Origin: Candidatus Iainarchaeum sp.
Lineage (GTDB): Archaea; Micrarchaeota; Micrarchaeia; Anstonellales; Bilamarchaeaceae
DNA length: 64,000 nucleotides
Reading direction: 5' to 3'
Assembly (NCBI GenBank): GCA_028714535.1
Contig: JAQTME010000006.1
Location: forward strand, 1 to 64,000
Shown here piece after piece: positions 57,857 to 64,000 of this stretch. Position 1 is the first letter of the stretch; every line of letters starts with the position of its first letter. Made by a program: the position numbers and the translations under genes. The notes under the pieces were generated by a model. It saw only the letters and a list, made by a program, of their open reading frames with translations. It ran no database searches and had not been told where the DNA came from.

Positions 57857-58182
57857 GCTTTCCCCATCCGCTTCAGGTTGGCCTGCCTGGCCGCTTCGTG
57901 CTCCTCCTCACTGGCCGGAGGGCGCGTGCTCAGGATCTTGTCCCCGGTCGCCACTGTGTAGCGGACCGTGAGGGGATCGCCGTCCACGTCAATCTCTATC
58001 GGCGTGTTGGGACCCTCCCTCAGAAGGATCGCGGCAACCTGGCCGGCCTTCGTGACCCTCGTCTGGCCGTTGAAACTGACGCTATGCGGCTGCTTCAACA
58101 GCTCGTCCAGATCTGCTTTGCTAAGTTCCATTTTCACCAGCTCCTCCAGGAGGGGCCTGCGCTCCTCCGTGAACATGATCAT
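57853..58182 (-). CDS. Hypothetical proviral protein
   Basis: MIMFTEERRPLLEELVKMELSKADLDELLKQPHSVSF; shares C-terminal EAARQAN with 54336-54806. Confidence 0.55.
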   Translation of the reverse strand: MIMFTEERRPLLEELVKMELSKADLDELLKQPHSVSFNGQTRVTKAGQVAAILLREGPNTPIEIDVDGDPLTVRYTVATGDKILSTRPPASEEEHEAARQANLKRMGKA

Positions 58183-58331
58183 TCCCCATAGAGCGCCCTG
58201 GCCTCCTCAAGGCCTGAACGCGCCTGGCGCACGGCCAGCTGGCCAAGGGTCAGGCTGATCGTAACGCCGTTCTTGTTCGTGAAAATCAAAAAGAGAAAGG
58301 AATCTCCCGGGCCCTGGAGGTCGAGCATCAT
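58179..58331 (-). CDS. Small hypothetical proviral protein
   Basis: MMLDLQGPGDSFLFLIFTNKNGVTISLTLGQLAVRQARSGLEEARALYGE; 4-nt overlaps with both neighbours. Confidence 0.5.
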   Translation of the reverse strand: MMLDLQGPGDSFLFLIFTNKNGVTISLTLGQLAVRQARSGLEEARALYGE

Positions 58332-58540
58332 GGTTTCGGCCTCCGTGCCAGGATACCGGCCAGACGGCTCCGTAGTTGGCGGTACTCCCACTCACTCAGA
58401 CGGCTCAGCCTGGGCGTTGCAGACCACCAGCTCGCAGGTGCCGGAATTTCTCCAGGCACTTCTTCATAGAAAAACAACGCCGCAAATGGCCTGCCGAACC
58501 AGATCCGCTCAGTCGCAAAAATCTTTTCCAAAATGTTCAT
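58328..58540 (-). CDS. Small hypothetical proviral protein
   Basis: Compact operon position, ATG overlap with downstream ORF. Confidence 0.5.
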   Translation of the reverse strand: MNILEKIFATERIWFGRPFAALFFYEEVPGEIPAPASWWSATPRLSRLSEWEYRQLRSRLAGILARRPKP

Positions 58541-58550
58541 AGTGCATCCC

Positions 58551-58865
58551 TCAGTCTATGCGCGTGATCGCGTTTCCTTCGAGGCCGGTGATCAACTTCC
58601 GGATCTTCGCCACGGCCTCCAGGACGGCCGTGTGGTCCTTGTCGTCCAGCTTCTTTTTGTTTGCCAGCAGCAGGTACCTCTGCATATTATCGAGGTTGCC
58701 CTGGACCTTCAGTTTCGTCTCCTCCAGGCTGAGTGCGTGGCCGCGTTTGACAGCCACGGCCTGCTCCAGGATCAGGGAGATGTCAGAGCCGCAGTAGTCT
58801 CTGGTCGCTTTGCTGACCCACACATTCCCCTTCACTTTTTCTTGTCCGTTGGCTGGTCGCCCCAT
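58551..58865 (-). CDS. Hypothetical proviral protein
   Basis: 104-aa ORF directly downstream of the palindrome-rich region. Confidence 0.6.
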   Translation of the reverse strand: MGRPANGQEKVKGNVWVSKATRDYCGSDISLILEQAVAVKRGHALSLEETKLKVQGNLDNMQRYLLLANKKKLDDKDHTAVLEAVAKIRKLITGLEGNAITRID

Positions 58866-58880
58866 CGTTTCACCGGGTTT

Positions 58881-59158
58881 TTTCCTGAATTTCCTGACTG
58901 TTTTCCTGAAATTCAGGAAAATACTTCCGCTCTGAAAAACATGAGTTTATAGCCGAAATTCGGCGGTAAACTCATGCAGACGCCGCCGCCTACGACGTAG
59001 TAACTACTACGCCGTTACAACGACCGTGACACTGCGCTTGGACGAAAGGTCCAAGAGGGTGGTCTGGAGGGGTTTTACTCCGAATTTCGGCGGTAAACCC
59101 CATGCGTGTTATCGGAGGTTTTTTCCTGATTTTCCTGAATTCCTGAATTTCCTGACTG
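58881..59158. promoter_or_regulatory. Palindrome/direct-repeat cluster: candidate origin or operator
   Basis: TTCCTGAATTTCCTGACTG repeated at 58882-58900 and 59140-59158; palindromes at 58901-58921, 58941-58975, 59037-59055, 59069-59101. Confidence 0.55.
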
Positions 59159-59284
59159 AATTTTCGCTTGCTTCAGGACCTTGAATTTTTGATTGCCGCA
59201 TTTTTTGCAGCGGACATCGTACTGTGAGACTGGCGCCTGGCACTTTGCACAGATCCACGTTTTCTCAGGTGCTGGTCCATTCAT
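59075..59284 (-). CDS. Small zinc-ribbon protein
   Basis: WICAKCQAPVSQYDVRCKKCGNQKFK. Confidence 0.65.
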   Translation of the reverse strand: MNGPAPEKTWICAKCQAPVSQYDVRCKKCGNQKFKVLKQAKIQSGNSGIQENQEKTSDNTHGVYRRNSE

Positions 59285-59311
59285 AGCATCGCCTTCTGTG
59301 GTGATCTCAGC

Positions 59312-59579
59312 TCACGCTTTCGCTTTGCACTCCGGGCACGTGCCCCATTTCACGCCTTCCTTCTCCTGTTCGCAGGTCCTGCACTTCTTGAGCTCTGTCG
59401 ATTTCTCTTTCCGGGGGGGGGGCGGCTGGCCCTGCAGCTGCAGCAGGGATGGCCCTGCGTTTCACATAAGCGAAGTACGCCTGCACGTCCTCGGGCAGGC
59501 CTTCGACCTCGGCCACATCTCCAGCATCGTCCAATCTCACTCTGACCTCGCCTTTTTCCATGATCTCAATCCTCCTCAT
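59312..59579 (-). CDS. Zinc-ribbon protein interrupted by frameshift at a G10 tract
   Basis: Frame 1 MRRIEIMEKGEVRVRLDDAGDVAEVEGLPEDVQAYFAYVKRRA...; after removing one base of the tract: RKEKSTELKKCRTCEQEKEGVKWGTCPECKAKA*. Confidence 0.6.
59413..59422 (+). repeat. G10 homopolymer
   Basis: gggggggggg within the preceding CDS. Confidence 0.95.
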
Positions 59580-59808
59580 CGTCGCCGCTTTCGTCCCAGA
59601 TGCATGTGCAGCTGCTCAACAGTTTTCCGCACCAGGGGCATCTCGGCTCATCAATTTGGCGGGCGCCACCAGCCGGCAAAGTAGTGAGAGGCGGGAGTGT
59701 CAGCTGGTGGCACCGTTCGCCAGGAGGATGAGGAGAGCCGGCAGACTGCAACGGTGCTCGACATCCAGCTGCCGGGTCCCCTATCCTCCCATGCGCGTGA
59801 AATTTCAT
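59566..59808 (-). CDS. Small protein with CPWCGK..SCTC Cys cluster
   Basis: EPRCPWCGKLLSSCTCIWDESGDDEED; N-terminal part uncertain. Confidence 0.45.
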   Translation of the reverse strand: MKFHAHGRIGDPAAGCRAPLQSAGSPHPPGERCHQLTLPPLTTLPAGGARQIDEPRCPWCGKLLSSCTCIWDESGDDEED

Positions 59809-59978
59809 GGAGCTGCCTCGCTCGGCAAAACATTCTCACAGGCAGCCAGGAACAGGGCTATGTCGTTGAAATGCCCAATGTACTCTGCCGCCTTGGATCT
59901 AGGAAACGCCTTCATAACTTCTGTCAGCGCTTCACTGCACGACTTCGCTTCCTCCTTCGATGCTTTTCCCTGTGTCAT
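59805..59978 (-). CDS. Small hypothetical proviral protein
   Basis: MTQGKASKEEAKSCSEALTEVMKAFPRSKAAEYIGHFNDIALFLAACENVLPSEAAP; ATGA junction with upstream ORF. Confidence 0.5.
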   Translation of the reverse strand: MTQGKASKEEAKSCSEALTEVMKAFPRSKAAEYIGHFNDIALFLAACENVLPSEAAP

Positions 59979-60103
59979 AAAACCATCTCCGTGATCGCGG
60001 CGGCCAGCTGGCCGCGTTTCTCCGGCGTTGAATAATTGCTCGGGCTGATGTGCGGGACGACGTTGTTGAGGGCGGCCACACAGGCACGCAGAGGGACGTT
60101 CAC
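59975..60103 (-). CDS. Small hypothetical proviral protein (GTG start)
   Basis: VNVPLRACVAALNNVVPHISPSNYSTPEKRGQLAAAITEMVL; GTGA junction. Confidence 0.4.
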   Translation of the reverse strand: MNVPLRACVAALNNVVPHISPSNYSTPEKRGQLAAAITEMVL

Positions 60104-60288
60104 TTTTTGGCCTCCGTGTGCTCTTTGTGGAATTTGTAACCCATTTCGGCGATGAACGCATCTCTCCATTCTTCGGCCGCCTGCTCATACTTCACAGCGA
60201 GACGCGCGTAGTACATCCAGTAGCAGAGCGGCCGTCTGCATCGTCTTCCGTTCACGATGGAGCATGGAATAGACGGGATGTCTTTCAT
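60100..60288 (-). CDS. Small hypothetical proviral protein
   Basis: 62 aa ORF with ATGA/GTGA overlaps in the operon. Confidence 0.5.
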   Translation of the reverse strand: MKDIPSIPCSIVNGRRCRRPLCYWMYYARLAVKYEQAAEEWRDAFIAEMGYKFHKEHTEAKK

Positions 60289-60431
60289 GAGCTCGCCTTC
60301 TTTTTGAGTGTATCCAGTTCGTCCAGGAGGACGTTCAGCGCCGCATCGTCTGGGAGTGCAGGATGTGGTTTGTGCTTGCGAAAACGAGCCTTAGTCTGCG
60401 CGGAAACCCGGAGGGATGTTATTTCATTCAT
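60285..60431 (-). CDS. Ribbon-helix-helix-like regulator (48 aa), first gene of leftward operon
   Basis: MNEITSLRVSAQTKARFRKHKPHPALPDDAALNVLLDELDTLKKKASS; absent from ORF track. Confidence 0.55.
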   Translation of the reverse strand: MNEITSLRVSAQTKARFRKHKPHPALPDDAALNVLLDELDTLKKKASS

Positions 60432-60515
60432 GCGCGTATATTTTCATTAATGTTTATATACCTTTCATTTTACGCCGTTGAACGTCGGTAGATACATTTA
60501 AATATATTTTTATAT
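60432..60515. promoter_or_regulatory. Divergent promoter region between RHH-like and AbrB-like genes
   Basis: TATA-like elements in both orientations (cattaatgtttatatacc; aaatatatttttatatatg) and ACGTCGGT half-site at 60482. Confidence 0.55.
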
Positions 60516-60899
60516 ATGTTTAGCACAGGTGATAACATGCTTGATAGCGGAACCTTGTATCTCGACGACAAAAGGAGGATCGCAACCTTGCCTAAAGCCA
60601 TTCGTGCAAAAATGAAGCAGGACGGTTGGACGGACGGCAACATCATCTGGGATTACAACGAACAGACCAAGTGCCTCGTTATGAAACAACGAAATACAGT
60701 GATTCAAATCGACCGTGAAGACATCACAGAAACCAGAGATAACCTCAGAGAAATGAACCGGCTAATGAAAAAAATGCGCACTGCAACTACACTATCCGAG
60801 CAGGACTCAATCAAAGTGGAGATGCAGCAGCTATCTACAAAGGCCATGCACCACATGGAGCGATTAGCTGCAAAAGAAAACGCCGAGGGCAGGATTTGA
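60516..60899 (+). CDS. SpoVT/AbrB-like DNA-binding protein with helical C-terminus
   Basis: GTLYLDDKRRIATLPKAIRAKMKQDGWTDGNIIWDYNEQTKCLVMKQR; start possibly 60537. Confidence 0.6.
   Translation: MFSTGDNMLDSGTLYLDDKRRIATLPKAIRAKMKQDGWTDGNIIWDYNEQTKCLVMKQRNTVIQIDREDITETRDNLREMNRLMKKMRTATTLSEQDSIKVEMQQLSTKAMHHMERLAAKENAEGRI
60877..60898. repeat. attR, 22-bp direct repeat overlapping tRNA-Ser 3' end
   Basis: AAAACGCCGAGGGCAGGATTTG. Confidence 0.9.
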
Positions 60900-60962
60900 A
60901 CCTGCAATCCCAAAGGGACCGGTTTTCAAGACCGGCGCACTACCGGGTTATGCGACCTCGGC
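60881..60962 (-). tRNA. tRNA-Ser(TGA)
   Basis: GCCGAGG...CCTCGGC acceptor stem; loop CTTGAAA; variable arm TCCCTTTGGGA; T arm GCAGGTTCAAATCCTGC. Confidence 0.92.
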
Positions 60963-61036
60963 TCACGAGCGAAGCGAGTGAGCTGAGGCGCGATGGACGA
61001 AAAACGTCCAGCTGCGCCTCGGCATAAAACGCAAAG

Positions 61037-61567
61037 TCATTCTGAAGGCTGCTCTTCCTGTGGCTGCTCTTCCACGGCAGGCAGCGTCTGCTGCGGCGTT
61101 TCCTCCGGCTGCTGCGCCTGCACGAAATACTTCCTGAACTTCTCTGTCAGCGTGAGCTTGGACGAGCGCCCGGCCTTCTGCGACTTCACGAAGCCGGATT
61201 CTACGAGTTCCTGCACGTCGCCATAGACCTTGGTGCCGATGCGTTTCACCAGCTGGGATTTGAGGATGCCGTCGTGCTTGGAGAGGTATGCCAGCGTGCG
61301 GAGCGCGCTCTTGCTTATCTCGGCCTCCTGGGCGAACTGCTTCACCCTGCCGGCCATCTCGGCCCGGACGCGCATCTCGTACTTGCCGTCCGCGCCGGAG
61401 ATCTCCAGCCCGCTGTTGCGTGCCTCGTAATCGCTCTTCAGCTCCTCTATCACGGACTGTAGGTAGCCCAGGGCGCCTATGCCCGTGAGCGTGCGTATCT
61501 CCTCCAGCGTCATGGAGCGGCCGCTTATGAAAAGCGCTGCCTCGATGAGCTTCTTCTCTTCCTTCAT
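61037..61567 (-). CDS. scpB: Segregation and condensation protein ScpB-like
   Basis: LIEAALFISGRSMTLEEIRTLTGI; two winged-helix blocks ALRTLAYLSKHDGILKSQLVKRIGTKVYGDVQELVESGFV. Confidence 0.88.
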   Translation of the reverse strand: MKEEKKLIEAALFISGRSMTLEEIRTLTGIGALGYLQSVIEELKSDYEARNSGLEISGADGKYEMRVRAEMAGRVKQFAQEAEISKSALRTLAYLSKHDGILKSQLVKRIGTKVYGDVQELVESGFVKSQKAGRSSKLTLTEKFRKYFVQAQQPEETPQQTLPAVEEQPQEEQPSE

Positions 61568-61568
61568 C

Positions 61569-62093
61569 TTAGTTACCCCTGGCGAATTGTATTAGTTGCT
61601 TGGAATAGTTTATAGCATCAAGTTTTTTCTTCTTTTGCCTTACGGCCTGCGCCAGGGCAGCGGCAGATGCGGCCACGGTCCGCCTTGACGTGTCCAGCTC
61701 CAGCGGCCTTTTCAGGTATTCCTGCTCCACGCGCTGTGTGCAGTAGTCCAGCAGCTCCGCGGCGATGTTGTCGTTGAGCTTCCTGGCACCGTAGCCGCGC
61801 TTCGCAAGCCTGCGCTTCAGCACGCGCGGGTCCGTGCGCAGCACGAAGACGAAATCGGCCGGCAGCTTCAGCTCGCATGCCAGGTGGCCTTCGGCCACGT
61901 AGCCGTCCCTGCGGCGCAGGAAGCTGAGCGCAGCGGCGAGCTTCCGTATGTCGACCTCGTGCGTCCTGCCGGCGAGCCTGCGCTTGCGGACGATTTTCTT
62001 TATGTCTATGAGCTCCAGCCCGAGCAGTGCGGCCAGCTTCCTCGCTATCACGCTCTTGCCTGTCCCTGGCGTGCCGGTTATCACGATGCGCAT
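61569..62093 (-). CDS. Fap7-like archaeal adenylate kinase family protein
   Basis: MRIVITGTPGTGKSVIARKLAALL; YVAEGHLACEL; VLRTDPRVLKRRLAKRGY. Confidence 0.9.
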   Translation of the reverse strand: MRIVITGTPGTGKSVIARKLAALLGLELIDIKKIVRKRRLAGRTHEVDIRKLAAALSFLRRRDGYVAEGHLACELKLPADFVFVLRTDPRVLKRRLAKRGYGARKLNDNIAAELLDYCTQRVEQEYLKRPLELDTSRRTVAASAAALAQAVRQKKKKLDAINYSKQLIQFARGN

Positions 62094-62097
62094 GGAA

Positions 62098-62409
62098 TCA
62101 CAGTTTAGCCGAAAGCGTCTTGAAGTATCCCCGCGCCTGCCCCAGCGCCCCGGCGCCCTTTTCCGTGAGCTCGTAGTATTTGCGGCGCTCCTGGAACTCG
62201 GACCTTATCAGCCCTTCGCCCTCCAGCTTGTAGAGGACGATGTAAATCATTATCTTGTTCGGCCTGAACCCGAACCCCTTCTCGATGGCATCGTCCAGCT
62301 CGTAGGCGTAGAGCTTCTTCTTCCGCCTCAGCAGGGAAAGCACGTAGAGCCAGAGGTTCTCGGAGGTGAGAAGGCGCCTGAGCCGCTTGATGGGAGCTGT
62401 GGGTCCCAT
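62098..62409 (-). CDS. PadR-like transcriptional regulator
   Basis: LLRRKKKLYAYELDDAIEKGFGFRPNKIMIYIVLYKLEGEGLIRSEFQERRKYYELTEKG. Confidence 0.85.
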   Translation of the reverse strand: MGPTAPIKRLRRLLTSENLWLYVLSLLRRKKKLYAYELDDAIEKGFGFRPNKIMIYIVLYKLEGEGLIRSEFQERRKYYELTEKGAGALGQARGYFKTLSAKL

Positions 62410-62411
62410 AA

Positions 62412-64000
62412 TCAGCCTCTTTTCTTTTTCTCTTCCTGTCTCTTGCGCTCTTTTTTCTCTAATTCTTCCTGCGTGGCGATAGAGACGCCGGATCTCTCAA
62501 TTGGTGCTTTGGATCCGCGCTGCGGCGTTTCTTCGACTGGCGCCTTTGCAGGCTGCTCTCTTTGCAGTTCGGACCTTGACGGCGGCGTTTCGCGCTCCTT
62601 CGCCAACTGTGGCTGTTCGGACGGTTTTGAAGGCGGCGTTTCAGGCGGCGGTTTCGGCGGCTCTTCGCCTCCGCCTCCACCTCTCCTTGGCGCCTCGGCC
62701 GGAGGCGCGGGCGGCCGGCGCTCCATGCCTTCGACTGCCTGCCCGATTGGCCCGAGCCTGAACTCCACTGATGCACGCACTGCGGCCAGGTCGGCACGGC
62801 CCGCTGCTTCAGAAGTGTTCATAGAACCGAAGACTTCCCTGCTGACCCTCTCGAAGTCAGGCTGCGGCCCCATATCCACAGGGATAGTGCCACTTCTTGC
62901 CTGGGAAAGCTGCCCTATTGCAGAGGAAACCTGGTCCAGTGCTGCCCTGGAAGCCATTGCTGTCTCCCGCGCCTGGGTGAGATTGCCAAGCAAGGCTGCT
63001 TTTTGCCCGAGTTCGTACAACTTCAGCACATCCGCAGGTGGCAAGGATTTACCTTCGCTAAGAGCATTCCGTACGAGTTCGTGCATATTCGGCATGTCCG
63101 CAGTGGACAGGGTTTCGCCTCCGGTAAGGGCCTGATATAGCCGATTTGCTGCGCTTGTGGTGCTGGCAAGTTCGTTTTTGACCCACTGGGCGGTTATCGG
63201 CTGTGAAGTGCCAGCTGGCTGCACCAGGGCAACTCTCTGCTCAAGTTCGCTTGCTTTGAGTTCAGCTGCCTGATTAAAGGAGTGCATTTGCTGGTATATT
63301 GAGGCGACCTGGCCTTGGGCAGCTGGCAGGTTGCCTTCGCTCATCTGCGTATGCGCATCGTGCCATTTGTTGGCAAGGAGCTTGGCGTAATCGTCTGGGC
63401 TATCTGCGCCAGCGGGCAGGATGCGCCTGAAATCCAGGGCATGCGCCAGGTTGCTGGTGCCGCCATCGGCTCTTTCGGTTTCATTGCCCTTGAAGCCGCC
63501 TGCGCGCTTCATTTCCTCTTTCAGACCGAAGTCCCAATAATCGCGCTCTGACTTCACGAATTCGTTTGATAGCGGCGTCCTGAAATCGCCCTTGAAGATG
63601 CCCTGCTGGAGCGCCCCAATCATGCCTGCCATGTTCTCCAGCGGCTTGTCCAGCTGTATGTTTGATCTGGCCTCATTGGGCATGGACAGGCTGCCTGAAT
63701 ATTGCGGCTTGGATAGGAGTTCGACCGTGTGGTGTTCCCTCCAGATACCAGTCCCTTTGTCCTCTTTCATGAGGTTGCCCGTATTGCTGAGAATATCAAC
63801 CTGGAAAATGGGGATGCCGCTGCCCTGCGGGTTTGCGCCGGTCCCGTAAAGCTGGTTCACCACCGGTTCTGGAACCTTGGCGCGTGCGAGTTCTGCCTTG
63901 AAGTCCCCGATTTCCTTCTTCAATGCATTGAACATTTCAGGCCGCACGGCGTCAGTAATGCTCTTCGCATTGTCAGGAGGCAGTGCCCCTTTCTGTTGGA
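62412..64000 (-). CDS. Large helical protein, partial (N-terminus beyond window end), Pro-rich linker and charged C-terminus
   Basis: Frame stays open to 64000 upstream of the listed ATG (..KGALPPDNAKSITDAVRPEMFN); tail RPPAPPAEAPRRGGGGGEEPPKPPPETPPSKP...KKERKRQEEKKKRG. Confidence 0.75.
   Translation of the reverse strand, partial: QQKGALPPDNAKSITDAVRPEMFNALKKEIGDFKAELARAKVPEPVVNQLYGTGANPQGSGIPIFQVDILSNTGNLMKEDKGTGIWREHHTVELLSKPQYSGSLSMPNEARSNIQLDKPLENMAGMIGALQQGIFKGDFRTPLSNEFVKSERDYWDFGLKEEMKRAGGFKGNETERADGGTSNLAHALDFRRILPAGADSPDDYAKLLANKWHDAHTQMSEGNLPAAQGQVASIYQQMHSFNQAAELKASELEQRVALVQPAGTSQPITAQWVKNELASTTSAANRLYQALTGGETLSTADMPNMHELVRNALSEGKSLPPADVLKLYELGQKAALLGNLTQARETAMASRAALDQVSSAIGQLSQARSGTIPVDMGPQPDFERVSREVFGSMNTSEAAGRADLAAVRASVEFRLGPIGQAVEGMERRPPAPPAEAPRRGGGGGEEPPKPPPETPPSKPSEQPQLAKERETPPSRSELQREQPAKAPVEETPQRGSKAPIERSGVSIATQEELEKKERKRQEEKKKRG

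Larger units (their letters stand above)
50897..60898. mobile_element. Integrated provirus in tRNA-Ser(UGA)
   Basis: 22-bp perfect direct repeats at both ends (one the tRNA 3' end), integrase next to attL, viral-type gene set between. Confidence 0.88.

Noticed and set aside
56323-57971. Plus-strand ORFs 56323-56886, 57097-57834, 57201-57971
   Set aside because: Antisense to overlapping leftward operon genes with ATGA junctions; no domain signal
50897-60898. Interpretation as an integrated plasmid or a tailed-virus prophage
   Set aside because: No recognisable Rep/partition/conjugation genes, and no portal, terminase or tail tube/tape-measure genes; the capsid/ATPase/TM gene set fits a tailless virus better, though this is not proven

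Overview
GC-rich archaeal chromosome segment, most likely DPANN-type (inference from gene content; not checked by phylogeny). It carries: a partial S-layer gene open at base 1; RNase Z, ProS, RtcA, NAC, eS1, uS15, RpoL, Csl4 and LonB; the conserved exosome neighbourhood (SBDS-Rrp4-Rrp41-Rrp42-eL43-RpoP-Brix-Pcc1-prefoldin beta); and three very large N-glycosylation-sequon-rich beta-helix surface proteins. There is also a 2300-aa giant protein whose C-terminal region resembles the phosphoribosyltransferase-like gene that follows it. The most notable feature is a ~10.0-kb provirus (50897-60898) in the 3' end of tRNA-Ser(UGA), bounded by a 22-bp perfect direct repeat. It encodes a tyrosine integrase, a candidate double-jelly-roll (DJR) capsid protein, an A32-like packaging ATPase, a tail-fibre/spike-like protein, a BhlA/UviB-like holin candidate, several one-TM proteins and divergent RHH / AbrB-like regulators. 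I read this as a tailless icosahedral (STIV/PRD1-lineage-like) provirus of a DPANN-type archaeon. Other notable signals: a zinc-finger gene broken at a G10 homopolymer, a candidate origin/operator full of palindromes, a cysteine-less RpoP, a half-length Brix protein, and a 153-bp perfect gene-conversion tract between paralogous surface genes. All family calls are by eye; no searches were run.
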